Source: Microbacterium flavescens (GTDB taxonomy: Bacteria > Actinomycetota > Actinomycetes > Actinomycetales > Microbacteriaceae). Taken from it: a stretch of 64,000 nt of DNA. How positions within the stretch are numbered: position 1 is the first letter of the stretch; the number at the start of each line of letters is the position of its first letter. Positions 1 to 8,482 of the stretch are shown piece by piece. Both the position numbers and the translations under genes were made by a program. The notes beneath the pieces were generated by a model. That model did no database searches, had not been told where the DNA came from, and saw only the letters and a program-made list of their open reading frames with translations. The stretch is taken from positions 618,362-682,361 of the forward strand of contig NZ_JAFIWA010000002.1 of assembly GCF_018588945.1 (NCBI RefSeq), written 5' to 3'.

Positions 1-71
1 AGGGCGGCAGGAGCGTTCGGGGTGTGCGGGCGCATGACTCGCGCGGCATGCGACGCGCCTAGACTGGCGGA

Positions 72-1262
72 ATGAGCGGCTCCGACGACAAGCCTCGCGG
101 CTCGCTGTTCGACGCGTTCCGCGATCGGAGCAGGGTCGTCTCGACCGAGCTCTCGGGCACGATCCCGCGCGGTCTGCGCATTGCGACGGCCTACTCGTGG
201 CGCTTCCTGGTCGTCGCGGCGGCCATCGGCGTCGCCGTGTGGCTCGTCATCCAGCTCAAGCTGCTGGTGATCCCGCTCCTGGTCGCGATCCTCGTCACAG
301 CACTGCTGTGGCCGGTCTTCACCTGGATGCTGCGTCACCGCGTCCCTCGCTGGCTCGCGATCGTCGTCTCCGTCGTCGGCACCGTCGCCATCGTGGGCGG
401 CCTGCTGTGGCTCGTGGCGTGGCAGATCACCCGCCAGTGGTCGGAAGTGCAGGCCAGCACCGTCGAGGCCATGGACAGCTTCCGCGACTACCTGATCCAG
501 GGCCCCCTCCACCTCAGCGAGGCGGAGATCGACAACCTGCTCGCCCAAGGCTGGACTGTGCTGCAGGAGCAGGCCGAGCTCGTGTGGTCGGGCGCGCTCG
601 CCATCGGCAGCACCGTCGGCCACGTCCTCGCCGGCGGCATCCTCGCGTTCTTCATCCTCCTGTGCCTGCTCGCCGACGGCGCGGGCATCTGGCGTTGGAC
701 GCTGCGCCTCTTCCCGCGCAAGGCCCGGCCCGCCGCCGACGGAGCCGGACGCGCCGGCTGGGTGACGGTCGTCAACTACGCGCGCACCCAGCTGCTCGTC
801 GCCACGATCGACGCCATCGGCATCGGCCTCGGCGCGTTCCTCCTCGGCGTCCCGCTGGCGATCCCGATCGCCGTCCTCGTCTTCCTCGGCGCGTTCGTGC
901 CGATCGTCGGTGCTGTCGTCACGGGCGCCGTCGCCGTCTTCCTCGCCCTCGTGTACAACGGTCCCTGGATCGCCCTGTGGATGCTCATCGTGGTCCTCGG
1001 CGTGCAGCAGCTCGAGGGGCATGTGCTCCAGCCGCTCGTCATGGGATCAGCGGTCAAGGTTCACCCGCTCGCGGTCGTCCTCGTCGTCGCCGGCGGAGCC
1101 ATGATCGCGGGCATCCCCGGTGCCCTGTTCGCGGTGCCGCTCGCGGCGTTCGTCAACGTCGTGGCCGTCTACCTCGGGCAGCGATCGTGGGAGACCGGCG
1201 TCAGACCGACGGGCGATCTCATCTGGAGCACCGTCCCGCGCCCGAGCAGGAGACCTACGTGA
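72..1262 (+). CDS. AI-2E family transporter-like membrane protein
   Basis: This 396-residue polytopic protein is hydrophobic across most of its length, with a strong helix pair near residues 45-90 and a dense helical block from about residue 230 to 375. Its length and hydrophobicity pattern fit the AI-2E transporter/permease family (PerM/YdiK-like), whose members export or exchange small molecules and have poorly defined substrates. The ATG lies exactly six bases after a TAGACT hexamer at 60-65, so the transcript may be leaderless. Its stop codon overlaps the GTG start of ilvA, which suggests translational coupling. The family assignment is sound; the substrate is unknown. Confidence 0.8.
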   Translation: MSGSDDKPRGSLFDAFRDRSRVVSTELSGTIPRGLRIATAYSWRFLVVAAAIGVAVWLVIQLKLLVIPLLVAILVTALLWPVFTWMLRHRVPRWLAIVVSVVGTVAIVGGLLWLVAWQITRQWSEVQASTVEAMDSFRDYLIQGPLHLSEAEIDNLLAQGWTVLQEQAELVWSGALAIGSTVGHVLAGGILAFFILLCLLADGAGIWRWTLRLFPRKARPAADGAGRAGWVTVVNYARTQLLVATIDAIGIGLGAFLLGVPLAIPIAVLVFLGAFVPIVGAVVTGAVAVFLALVYNGPWIALWMLIVVLGVQQLEGHVLQPLVMGSAVKVHPLAVVLVVAGGAMIAGIPGALFAVPLAAFVNVVAVYLGQRSWETGVRPTGDLIWSTVPRPSRRPT

Positions 1263-2515
1263 GCATGACCTCGCCCTCGGCGCGCCATCTGGCCGCGCCC
1301 ACCCTCGCCGACGTTGCGGATGCCGCGGCCACCCTCGACGGGGTGATCACGCACACCCCGCTCGACGAGTCGCTGCACCTCTCCGATCTCATGGGCGTCC
1401 CGGTGCATCTGAAGCTCGAGAACCTCCAGCGCACGGGGTCGTTCAAGATCCGCGGCGCGACCTACCGGCTCTCGCGGCTGACCGAGCAGGAGCGAGCGCG
1501 CGGCGTGGTGGCCGCGTCGGCCGGCAACCACGCGCAGGGCGTCGCGCTCGCGGCGAAGTCGCTCGGCATTCCCGCGACGATCTTCATGCCGCTCGGCGTT
1601 CCGGTCCCCAAGCTCCTCGCCACGCGCGGATACGGAGCGGATGTCGTGCTCGAGGGCGCGACGGTCGAGACGCCCCTGCGCCTGGCCGCGGAGTTCGCCG
1701 AGCGCACCGGCGCCGTGTTCATCCACCCGTTCGACCACCCGGATGTGATCGCCGGTCAGGGAACGCTCGGGCTCGAGCTCATGGACGATCTTCCCGAGGT
1801 CGACACGATCGTCCTCGGCATCGGCGGCGGCGGGCTCATCGCCGGCGTGGCGGCGGCGGTCAAGGCGCGTGCCGCGGCCGAGGGCCGCACCGTGCGCGTG
1901 ATCGGCGTCCAGGCCGAGAACTCGGCGGCCTATCCAGGGTCGCTCGCGGCGGGGCATCCGATCGAGGTCTCCACGCGGCCCACCATCGCCGACGGGATCG
2001 CGGTCGCCCGGCCGGGCGACCTGCCGTTCTCCATCATCCGCGACCTCGTCGACGACGTCGTGACGGTGTCGGAGGACGACATCGCGCGCGCGCTCCTCGT
2101 GCTGCTGGAGCGGGCCAAGCAGGTCGTCGAGCCGGCCGGCGCGGTCGGCGTCGCTGCGATCCTCGCAGGCAAGGTGCAGGCCGCCGGACCCGTCATCAGC
2201 GTGCTGTCGGGCGGCAACATCGACCCCCTGCTGCTGCAGCGGGTCGTCGCGCACGGGTTGTCGGCGTCCGGTAGGTACATGACGCTGCAGATCCCTCTGC
2301 CCGACCGCCCCGGTCAGCTCGCGCGGGTGTCGGAGCTCCTCGCGCAAGCCGGAGCCAACGTCATCGAGGTGCTGCACACCCGCCACGGACAGGGCCTGCA
2401 GATCAGCGAGGTGATCCTGCAGCTCAGCGTCGAGACGCGCGGCGAGGAGCACCGCGCGCACGTCATCTCGGTGCTCGAGCAGGCCGGCTACGCGCCGACC
2501 GTCATGCCCAATTAG
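1259..2515 (+). CDS. ilvA: Threonine ammonia-lyase (threonine dehydratase) with ACT domain
   Basis: PLP enzyme that deaminates L-threonine to 2-oxobutanoate, the first step of isoleucine synthesis. The PLP lysine lies in the RTGSFKIRG motif near residue 63, and the phosphate-binding loop GIGGGGLIAG follows mid-protein. A single C-terminal ACT domain (about the last 80 residues, beginning MTLQIPLPDRPGQ) is expected to bind a regulatory amino acid; this layout matches the short single-ACT enzymes of actinobacteria. I chose GTG 1259 because it overlaps the upstream stop as GTGA and has AGGAG six to seven bases upstream. ATG 1265 is the alternative start. No other ilv gene is present here. Confidence 0.9.
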   Translation: MSMTSPSARHLAAPTLADVADAAATLDGVITHTPLDESLHLSDLMGVPVHLKLENLQRTGSFKIRGATYRLSRLTEQERARGVVAASAGNHAQGVALAAKSLGIPATIFMPLGVPVPKLLATRGYGADVVLEGATVETPLRLAAEFAERTGAVFIHPFDHPDVIAGQGTLGLELMDDLPEVDTIVLGIGGGGLIAGVAAAVKARAAAEGRTVRVIGVQAENSAAYPGSLAAGHPIEVSTRPTIADGIAVARPGDLPFSIIRDLVDDVVTVSEDDIARALLVLLERAKQVVEPAGAVGVAAILAGKVQAAGPVISVLSGGNIDPLLLQRVVAHGLSASGRYMTLQIPLPDRPGQLARVSELLAQAGANVIEVLHTRHGQGLQISEVILQLSVETRGEEHRAHVISVLEQAGYAPTVMPN

Positions 2516-2531
2516 ACGCGGGGCCGCGCGG

Positions 2532-3023
2532 TCACTGCCCGGTGTACGTCTCGACCTTGACGATCTCGACGGAGATCTCGCGGCCGTTGGGCGCGGTGTA
2601 CGACGTCTTCTCGCCCTCCTTGCGGCCGAGGATCGCCTCACCCAGGGGGGAGGCCTCGCTGTAGACGTCGAGCTCGGAGCCGGCCGCGATCTCGCGGTTG
2701 CCGAGCAGGAACACCTCTTCGCCACCCGCGACGATCGCCGTGATGACGGTGCCGGGCTCGACGACGCCCGTCGACTCGGGGGCCTCGGACACGGTGGCGG
2801 TCTTCAGCAGGTGCTGGAGCGTGCGGATGCGCGCCTCCTGCTTGCCCTGCTCGTCCTTCGCCGCGTGGTAGCCGCCGTTCTCCTTGAGGTCGCCCTCCTC
2901 GCGAGCGGCTTCGATGCGCTTCGCGATCTCCTCCCGGCCGGTGGTCGAGAGGTGCTCGAGCTCGGCGGCGAGGCGGTCGTAGGCATCCTGAGTGAGGAAG
3001 GTCACGGGGGCATCGCTGGACAC
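2532..3023 (-). CDS. greA: Transcription elongation factor GreA
   Basis: Binds the RNA polymerase secondary channel and stimulates cleavage of backtracked transcripts. The 163-residue length is typical. The N-terminal coiled coil (about residues 10-80) holds the acidic tip EEGDLKENGGYHAAK, and the C-terminal FKBP-like domain ends EIVKVETYTG. It is convergent with ilvA, with only 16 bases between the stops. The neighbours DUF4307, a small membrane protein, TrhA and a Z-prenyl transferase reproduce the Mycobacterium tuberculosis Rv1080c-Rv1086 order. Confidence 0.97.
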   Translation of the reverse strand: MSSDAPVTFLTQDAYDRLAAELEHLSTTGREEIAKRIEAAREEGDLKENGGYHAAKDEQGKQEARIRTLQHLLKTATVSEAPESTGVVEPGTVITAIVAGGEEVFLLGNREIAAGSELDVYSEASPLGEAILGRKEGEKTSYTAPNGREISVEIVKVETYTGQ

Positions 3024-3064
3024 GTCTTGCTCCTTCGGTGTGGGGCGACGGTCGATATGTCAAA

Positions 3065-3087
3065 CGCCCCGGCTCTCGGCCAGGGCG
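3065..3087 (-). terminator. Weak hairpin between the DUF4307 gene and greA
   Basis: CGCCC at 3065-3069 pairs with GGGCG at 3083-3087, with an inner GGC/GCC pairing. There is no clear T tract. It may only partly separate the DUF4307 transcript from greA. Confidence 0.3.
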
Positions 3088-3111
3088 CGTATCGACTGCA
3101 GTCGGCCCAGA

Positions 3112-3504
3112 CTACGTCACCCAGCAGGAGTTGACAAAACCTGTGGTGGCCTCAGCCGTGGTGGGAATGAGCTCTCGCAGAGACTGGGCGTGGCTCTCGC
3201 CGGCAGCGATCTCCACCACGCGCCACCCCACGACGCCGTGCTCGCGGTCCTGCGCCTCGACCGCACACGCGACGGAGCGCCCCGGGGGAGCGGTGACCTG
3301 GAAGCTGACCGTCACGGAGTGCTCGTCGACGACCTCGAACCCGGTCGTGTCGACGTCGACGGCGTCGAGCGACCCGGAGACGGTGAACCAGCCGAACAGG
3401 GCGACGACCGCTGCGGCGACCGCGATCGCGACGCCGATGATCCACCGGCGGGCGGGTGAGCGCGTGCGTCCGTACCGCTCGTCGAGCATCTGCTGGGTCG
3501 TCAT
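3112..3504 (-). CDS. DUF4307-type single-pass membrane protein
   Basis: A 130-residue protein with a cytoplasmic N-terminus holding YGRTRSPARRW, one transmembrane helix at about residues 22-43, and an extracytoplasmic domain of about 85 residues with Cys at the centre (VACAVEAQDREHG) and near the C-terminus (NSCWV), which may form a disulfide. This pattern and its place next to greA match the actinobacterial DUF4307 family, represented by Rv1081c. The function is unknown. A TAATCT element lies upstream of the ATG, but its spacing is longer than in the leaderless genes of this window. Confidence 0.85.
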   Translation of the reverse strand: MTTQQMLDERYGRTRSPARRWIIGVAIAVAAAVVALFGWFTVSGSLDAVDVDTTGFEVVDEHSVTVSFQVTAPPGRSVACAVEAQDREHGVVGWRVVEIAAGESHAQSLRELIPTTAEATTGFVNSCWVT

Positions 3505-3606
3505 CGCCGTCCGTCGGGAAGATTAGGCTGGGGTTCCAGGCTATGCGCTTCCGAGCGCCGCCGTGGCCACCCGCACGGCCCGATCCGGGCAGAACGAGGA
3601 CTCCCC

Positions 3607-3912
3607 ATGCACGACGCACTCGCCGCACTCGCGCTCGCGGCGGCGACCGCGACCCCGACTCCCGCGCCGTCGATGATCGACCCCGACCAGGTGACGCCGG
3701 GCGCGTGGGGCTTCGTGATCACCGCGTTCGTGGCGGTCCTGACGATCCTGCTGGTGTGGGACATGATCCGCCGCATCCGCCGCGGCCGGGTGCGCGCCGA
3801 CCTCCTCGACGAGCTCGAGGCCGAACGTCAGGCCGACAGCGCCGTCGAGGCGACCGAGACCGACGGCGAGGACATCGCGCCCGACGAGCCCACCGGCGGC
3901 GCGAAGCGCTGA
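3607..3912 (+). CDS. Small single-pass membrane protein (Rv1083-like position)
   Basis: A 101-residue protein with a short Ala/Thr/Pro-rich N-terminus, one transmembrane helix at about residues 34-54 followed by a basic stop-transfer segment (RRIRRGRVR), and an acidic C-terminal tail. It occupies the position of Rv1083 in the greA-mca-Rv1083-TrhA block of mycobacteria, so it is probably a divergent counterpart. No catalytic motif is visible. The gene faces TrhA and a bidirectional terminator separates them. Function unknown. Confidence 0.75.
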   Translation: MHDALAALALAAATATPTPAPSMIDPDQVTPGAWGFVITAFVAVLTILLVWDMIRRIRRGRVRADLLDELEAERQADSAVEATETDGEDIAPDEPTGGAKR

Positions 3913-3916
3913 GCAC

Positions 3917-3949
3917 CGGCATCCCGCCATCACGCGGTTCGGGATGCCG
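3917..3949. terminator. Bidirectional hairpin between converging genes
   Basis: A perfect 10-base inverted repeat (CGGCATCCCG at 3917-3926, CGGGATGCCG at 3940-3949) with a 13-base loop lies between the small membrane gene and the 3' end of trhA. Its stem carries the GGATGCC motif that recurs in this window. Confidence 0.7.
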
Positions 3950-3967
3950 CGACCCTGCCCGCGCGGA

Positions 3968-4711
3968 TCAGCCGGGCAGGCCCAGCGAGGGCGACAGCGG
4001 GTCGAGCGCGATGATCAGGCACGCCGTCCAGTGGCAGAGGAACGCCAGCACCGTGCACAGGTGGAAGATCTCGTGGAAGCCGAAGTGGCCCGGCCACGGG
4101 TTGGGGCGCTTCATCGCGTAGACGACGGCGCCTCCGGTGTAGAGGAGCCCGCCGATCGCGACGAGCAGCATCATCGCGACGCTGGCCCGCAGGAGGTCGG
4201 GGAGGTACATCACCGCGGCCCAGCCGAGCACGAGGTAGAGCGCGACGTACAGCCAGCGGGGCGCGTGGATCCAGAAGACCCGGAAGAGGATCCCCACCAG
4301 GGCGCCCGACCAGACCAGTGTCAGCAGCAGCGTGCCCTGTCGCGGCGGCAGGGCCAGGACCGCGATCGGAGTGTAGGTGCCGGCGATGAGCAGCACGATG
4401 TTCGCGTGGTCGATGCGCTTGAGCACGGCCTTGGTCTTCGGTCCCCAGTTGAAGCGGTGGTAGAGCGCGGAGTTCCCGAAGAGGAGCAGCGACGTGGCCA
4501 TGAAGACGGCGCACGACCACTTGGCGGCCGCGCCCTCCGCGACGATGATCAGCACGATGCCCGCCACGATGGCGACAGGGAAGGTGGCGGCGTGGAGCCA
4601 GCCGCGCCAGGTCGGCTTGATCTCCGGAGTCGCGGCGTCGACCGCCGCGGCGTCGAGGAGCGGCAGCACGGGGACGTCCGGAACCTGGGAAGGGCGGGTG
4701 CGACGGCTCAT
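3968..4711 (-). CDS. trhA: TrhA (hemolysin III) family membrane protein, PAQR superfamily
   Basis: A 247-residue seven-helix membrane protein. The PAQR metal-site residues are visible: SALYHRFNW in the second helical pair, the HANIVLLIAGTYTP block, and HEIFHLCTVLAFLCHW near the C-terminus. TrhA proteins are linked to membrane-energetics homeostasis; the name hemolysin III is historical. The ATG was chosen because a TACGCT hexamer on the minus strand (4718-4723) ends exactly six bases before it, and because the hydrophilic N-terminus then has normal length. It is divergent from the prenyl transferase gene, as in Rv1085c/Rv1086. Confidence 0.9.
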   Translation of the reverse strand: MSRRTRPSQVPDVPVLPLLDAAAVDAATPEIKPTWRGWLHAATFPVAIVAGIVLIIVAEGAAAKWSCAVFMATSLLLFGNSALYHRFNWGPKTKAVLKRIDHANIVLLIAGTYTPIAVLALPPRQGTLLLTLVWSGALVGILFRVFWIHAPRWLYVALYLVLGWAAVMYLPDLLRASVAMMLLVAIGGLLYTGGAVVYAMKRPNPWPGHFGFHEIFHLCTVLAFLCHWTACLIIALDPLSPSLGLPG

Positions 4712-4786
4712 CCACCCAGCGTAGGCCTCCGGGCATGCCGCGGGCGGTACATGGGCGTGGCGCTCGGCGGGCGGTAGCGTAGGCCT

Positions 4787-5572
4787 GTGGCGCGCACAGG
4801 GTCGAACGAGGGCAGGGGGCCCCTCTACCGTCTCTACATCAACCGCCTCCGCCGTCGGCTCGAGCCCGCCGCAGTGCCGCGTCACGTCGCGATGATGATC
4901 GACGGCAACCGGCGGTGGGCGAAGCAGCTCGGCTTCGACTCCGCCGCCCACGGCCACCGGGCCGGCGCGGCCAAGATGCACGAGTTCCTGGGGTGGTGCG
5001 ACGACGTCGGGGTGAAGGTCGTGTCGCTGTACCTGCTGTCGACCGACAACCTCCGCAAGCGCGATTCGCGCGAGCTCTCCGACCTCATCGAGATCATCGC
5101 CGAGCTCGCCCACGAACTGTCGCTCGAGCCCGACTGGCGGGTGCAGGCGGTCGGCCGCTCCGAGCTGCTGCCGCCCGAGCTCGCGCGCGTCCTCGCCGAC
5201 GCCGAGGAGCGCACCAAGGACCACACCGGCCTCCACGTGAACCTGGCCGTCGGCTACGGCGGCCGTGGCGAGATCGTCGACGCGGTGCGCAGCATCATCG
5301 CGCAGCACGACGAGGAGGGCGGATCCCTCGAGGAGCTCGCCGCGAGCCTCACGCCCGAGCAGATCGGCGAGCACCTCTACACGGGCGGACAGCCCGATCC
5401 CGATCTCGTGATCCGCACCTCGGGGGAGCAGCGGCTGAGCGACTTCCTGCTGTGGCAGTCCGCGCACTCCGAGTTCTACTTCGTCGAGGCGCTCGGCCCC
5501 GACCTGCGCGAGGTCGACTTCCTGCGCGCCATCCGCGACTTCTCCAGCCGCGACCGCCGCTACGGGAGCTGA
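4787..5572 (+). CDS. Isoprenyl (cis-prenyl) transferase, UppS family
   Basis: Cis-prenyltransferase that condenses isopentenyl diphosphate onto an allylic primer with Z geometry. The catalytic/diphosphate motif MMIDGNRRWAK is at about residues 36-46, and the conserved late motifs DLVIRTSGEQRLSDFL and ELYF-like EFYFVE are present. At 261 residues it is typical. Position next to trhA matches Rv1086, the short-chain Z,E-farnesyl diphosphate synthase, rather than the long-chain decaprenyl enzyme usually found near recO, but product length cannot be read from the sequence. GTG start; TAGCGT at 4775-4780 is six bases upstream, so a leaderless mRNA is likely. Confidence 0.92.
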   Translation: MARTGSNEGRGPLYRLYINRLRRRLEPAAVPRHVAMMIDGNRRWAKQLGFDSAAHGHRAGAAKMHEFLGWCDDVGVKVVSLYLLSTDNLRKRDSRELSDLIEIIAELAHELSLEPDWRVQAVGRSELLPPELARVLADAEERTKDHTGLHVNLAVGYGGRGEIVDAVRSIIAQHDEEGGSLEELAASLTPEQIGEHLYTGGQPDPDLVIRTSGEQRLSDFLLWQSAHSEFYFVEALGPDLREVDFLRAIRDFSSRDRRYGS

Positions 5573-5627
5573 TCCGCGCGCTCCGCCCGCACCCCCGCGC
5601 CCGGGCGCGCCATGCCATGATGTGTCA

Positions 5628-6749
5628 GTGACGGATCTGGATTCATATCTGGCGTCGTTCGATGGGGAACCGGGGTATCTCGACTGGGCTGCGTTCGGAC
5701 CGCTCTCACCGGTCGTGCGCGCCGAAGCGCAGGCCGACACCGAGCTCCTCGGCTCGGGACGCCGCACCAGCATCGAGCTGGTCAATGACCACGCACGCGA
5801 GGCGCGCGAGCTCGTGGCCGGACTCATCGGGACGGATGCCTCGCAGGTCGTGCTGCAGCCTTCGACGACGTACGGCCTCATGCAGGCGATCTACGGGCTC
5901 GCCGGCGGACTCATGGTCGGCCGGGGGGAGTTCCCGAGCCTGACCGTCGCCGCGTCGCGGGCAGAGGCATCCCTCGGCTCGATCGAGGTCCAATGGCTCG
6001 AACCCGTCGACGGGTTCATCACCCCCGATCTCGTTCGCGCGTCGCTCACCGACGGCACGCGTGCGCTCGCGGTCAGCCTGGTCGACTTCCGCACCGGCTA
6101 CCGCGCCGACCTGCCGGCGCTGCGCGACGTCATCGGCGACCGGCTGCTCATCGTCGACGCGATCCAGGGCTTCGGCGCGGTCGACGTGGACTACACCGCT
6201 GCAGACGTCGTCTGCTCCAACGGCTACAAGTGGCTGCGCGCCGGCCGCGGCACGGGCTTCGCGTGGTTCGGCGAGCGGGCGCTCGAGCGCATCGCGCCGG
6301 TCCTCTCCGGCTTCGGCGGCGTCGACGGCGGCCTGCCGCTCGACGTCGTGCCCCCGCCCTCCGCGTCCGCGCAGGCGTTCACCGTCACCGGCATCGACAC
6401 CCTCGCGGCCGCGCGGCTGGCCACAGCGCTGCAGGAGCTGACCGACATCGGCGTGGCCACGGTGGACTCGGAACTCGCCGAGCGCACGCGCGACGTCATG
6501 TTCTTCGCCGACCGCTACGAGGTGCCCGTGGTGACGCCGCGGGAGCCCGAGCGACGCGGCGGCATCGTGACGCTCGCTCCCGCCCCGCAGGACGCCGCTC
6601 CGCTCGCGGCGTCGCTGGCCAACCACGGGCTCACCGTCACCGTGCGCTCGGGCCTCGTGCGCGTCGCTCCGCACGTCGGCACCGGCGCCGACACGCTGCG
6701 GCTGTTCGGCGACGCGCTCGCCGCCTTCTCGTCGGCGCGGGTGTGGTGA
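5628..6749 (+). CDS. Class V (PLP-dependent) aminotransferase-like protein
   Basis: Fold-type I PLP enzyme of the class V aminotransferase/cysteine-desulfurase/kynureninase group, 373 residues. The PLP aspartate lies in LLIVDAIQGFGA (about 177) and the Schiff-base lysine in SNGYKWLRAGRGTGFAWF (about 201). The N-terminal DWAAFGPLSP resembles the substrate-entry loop of kynureninase-like members. The substrate cannot be assigned. The gene stands alone between the prenyl transferase and a perfect-palindrome terminator. GTG 5628 was chosen because a CATGAT hexamer at 5616-5621 lies six bases upstream; GTG 5622 in the same frame is the alternative. Confidence 0.82.
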   Translation: MTDLDSYLASFDGEPGYLDWAAFGPLSPVVRAEAQADTELLGSGRRTSIELVNDHAREARELVAGLIGTDASQVVLQPSTTYGLMQAIYGLAGGLMVGRGEFPSLTVAASRAEASLGSIEVQWLEPVDGFITPDLVRASLTDGTRALAVSLVDFRTGYRADLPALRDVIGDRLLIVDAIQGFGAVDVDYTAADVVCSNGYKWLRAGRGTGFAWFGERALERIAPVLSGFGGVDGGLPLDVVPPPSASAQAFTVTGIDTLAAARLATALQELTDIGVATVDSELAERTRDVMFFADRYEVPVVTPREPERRGGIVTLAPAPQDAAPLAASLANHGLTVTVRSGLVRVAPHVGTGADTLRLFGDALAAFSSARVW

Positions 6750-6752
6750 GAG

Positions 6753-6776
6753 CGGATGCCGCGGCCGCGGCATCCG
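6753..6776. terminator. Perfect 24-base palindrome downstream of the class V aminotransferase gene
   Basis: The stem starts with CGGATGCCGCGG and its exact complement follows without a loop; the 3' flank is AT-rich (gaaattaacc). It probably ends aminotransferase transcription. Confidence 0.65.
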
Positions 6777-6952
6777 GAAATTAACCTGCGCGACACGATC
6801 GCGTGCGTGTCGTGCACGGTTCTCTTCGCACCGCGGACGTACGTTCATCACATCGGGCAAGGCGCCCGTTCGAGTCGGCCTTTCGGACCACGACTCGTGA
6901 CCCATGGTCGACTCGTGACTGCCGGGTTCTCCACCCGGGGCGGGAGTGGGTT

Positions 6953-8308
6953 GTGACCACACGAGCACCACACGAGCAGTACCGTCAGGACGTCGCGCAG
7001 GCCGCGGATCTCGATCAGGATCTCCGCACCTATGTGCTCGACACCTCCGTGCTGCTGAGCGATCCGCGGGCGTTCTTCCGTTTCGCCGAGCACAACGTCG
7101 TGATCCCCGTCGTGGTGATCACCGAGCTCGAGGGCAAGCGGCACGATCCCGAGATCGGCTACTTCGCGCGCCAGGCGCTCCGGCACCTCGACGAGCTGCG
7201 CGTCGAGCACGGTCGCCTCGACTTCCCGGTCCCGGTCGGCGAAGGCGGCACGCTGCGCGTGGAGCTCAACAACACCGACGCCGGCGTCCTTCCGTCGGGC
7301 ATGCGCCTCGGCGACAACGACAGCCGCATCCTCGCCGTCGCGATGCATCTCGCGTCCGACGGGCAGGAGGTCACCGTGGTCTCGAAGGACCTCCCGATGC
7401 GCGTGAAAGCCGCTTCGCTCGGCGTCATCGCCGAGGAGTACCTCGCCGAGCAGGCGGTCGACTCCGGCTGGACCGGCATCGCGACGATCGACGTCTCGGG
7501 CGACGACATCAGCGACCTCTACGAGAGCGAGGTGGCCTCGAGCGACGAGGTCCGCGGACTTCCCGTCAACACCGGCCTCATCATCCACTCCGAGCGCGGC
7601 TCGGCACTCGGCCGCGTCACCTCCGAGGGCTCGTACAAGCTCGTGCGCGGCGACCGCGAGGTCTTCGGCCTGCACGGCCGCTCCGCCGAGCAGCGCATCG
7701 CCATCGACCTGCTGACCGATCCCGACGTGGGGATTGTCTCGCTCGGCGGTCGCGCCGGCACCGGCAAGTCGGCGCTCGCCCTCTGCGCGGGGCTCGAGGC
7801 GGTGCTCGAACGCCAGCAGCAGCGCAAGATCATCGTCTTCCGGCCGCTGTTCGCCGTCGGCGGGCAGGAGCTCGGCTACCTGCCGGGCGATCAGCAGGAG
7901 AAGATGAACCCCTGGGGCCAGGCGGTCTTCGACACCCTCGGCTCCGTCGTCTCGACGAACGTGCTCGAAGAGGTCGTCGAGAGGGGACTGCTCGAGGTGA
8001 TGCCGCTGACCCACATCCGCGGTCGCTCGCTGCACGACGCGTTCGTGATCGTCGACGAGGCGCAGTCGCTCGAGCGCAACGTGCTGCTCACGGTGCTCAG
8101 CCGCATAGGCCAGAACTCCCGCGTCGTGCTGACCCACGACGTCGGGCAGCGCGACAACCTGCGCGTCGGCCGCCACGACGGCGTCGCCTCGGTCATCGAG
8201 ACCCTGAAGGGACACGGCCTGTTCGGGCACGTCACGCTGGCCCGGTCGGAGCGGTCGGCCATCGCCGCTCTCGTCACCGACCTGCTGGAGGCGGGCGAGC
8301 TCGCCTGA
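6953..8308 (+). CDS. phoH2: PhoH2: PIN-domain RNase fused to PhoH-type ATPase
   Basis: A 451-residue fusion. The N-terminal PIN nuclease domain (about residues 25-150) has the acidic signatures [20 protein letters not shown] and GDNDSRILA. The C-terminal PhoH ATPase domain (about 215-450) has Walker [11 protein letters not shown] near residue 265 and Walker [11 protein letters not shown] near 365. PhoH2 proteins act as ATP-dependent RNA unwinding and cleaving enzymes, and in mycobacteria phoH2 follows a small overlapping gene, phoAT. GTG 6953 is preceded by GGGAG at about six bases; translation from 6803 would add an unlikely Arg-rich extension. A 203-base gap upstream has no convincing gene. 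Confidence 0.93.
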   Translation: MTTRAPHEQYRQDVAQAADLDQDLRTYVLDTSVLLSDPRAFFRFAEHNVVIPVVVITELEGKRHDPEIGYFARQALRHLDELRVEHGRLDFPVPVGEGGTLRVELNNTDAGVLPSGMRLGDNDSRILAVAMHLASDGQEVTVVSKDLPMRVKAASLGVIAEEYLAEQAVDSGWTGIATIDVSGDDISDLYESEVASSDEVRGLPVNTGLIIHSERGSALGRVTSEGSYKLVRGDREVFGLHGRSAEQRIAIDLLTDPDVGIVSLGGRAGTGKSALALCAGLEAVLERQQQRKIIVFRPLFAVGGQELGYLPGDQQEKMNPWGQAVFDTLGSVVSTNVLEEVVERGLLEVMPLTHIRGRSLHDAFVIVDEAQSLERNVLLTVLSRIGQNSRVVLTHDVGQRDNLRVGRHDGVASVIETLKGHGLFGHVTLARSERSAIAALVTDLLEAGELA

Positions 8309-8318
8309 TCGTCCGGAA

Positions 8319-8345
8319 GGGGCCGGGATGCCGCATCCCGGCCCC
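8319..8345. terminator. Hairpin terminator after phoH2
   Basis: A 13-base perfect inverted repeat (GGGGCCGGGATGC at 8319-8331 and its complement at 8333-8345) lies just after the phoH2 stop. The stem is stable and GGATGCC-containing. Confidence 0.7.
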
Positions 8346-8383
8346 TCCCGCGCGTCCGCAGGCGCCGGACAATCGCTTTCCAA

Positions 8384-8403
8384 GAATGAGAAGAGTCTCA
8401 TTC
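8384..8403. promoter_or_regulatory. AT-richer 8-4-8 palindrome, candidate operator
   Basis: GAATGAGA at 8384-8391 is an exact inverted copy of TCTCATTC at 8396-8403, in a locally AT-rich patch 80-100 bases upstream of the secreted Asp-rich protein gene. The form is reminiscent of Fur/Zur-superfamily boxes. The regulator is unknown. Confidence 0.45.
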
Positions 8404-8482
8404 CCCATGCCGTTGCGGCACTCGACGGTCTGCCACCATGGGTAGTGGTGCACTCGTCGCACTGGGGATGGGAAGGCGAAGC

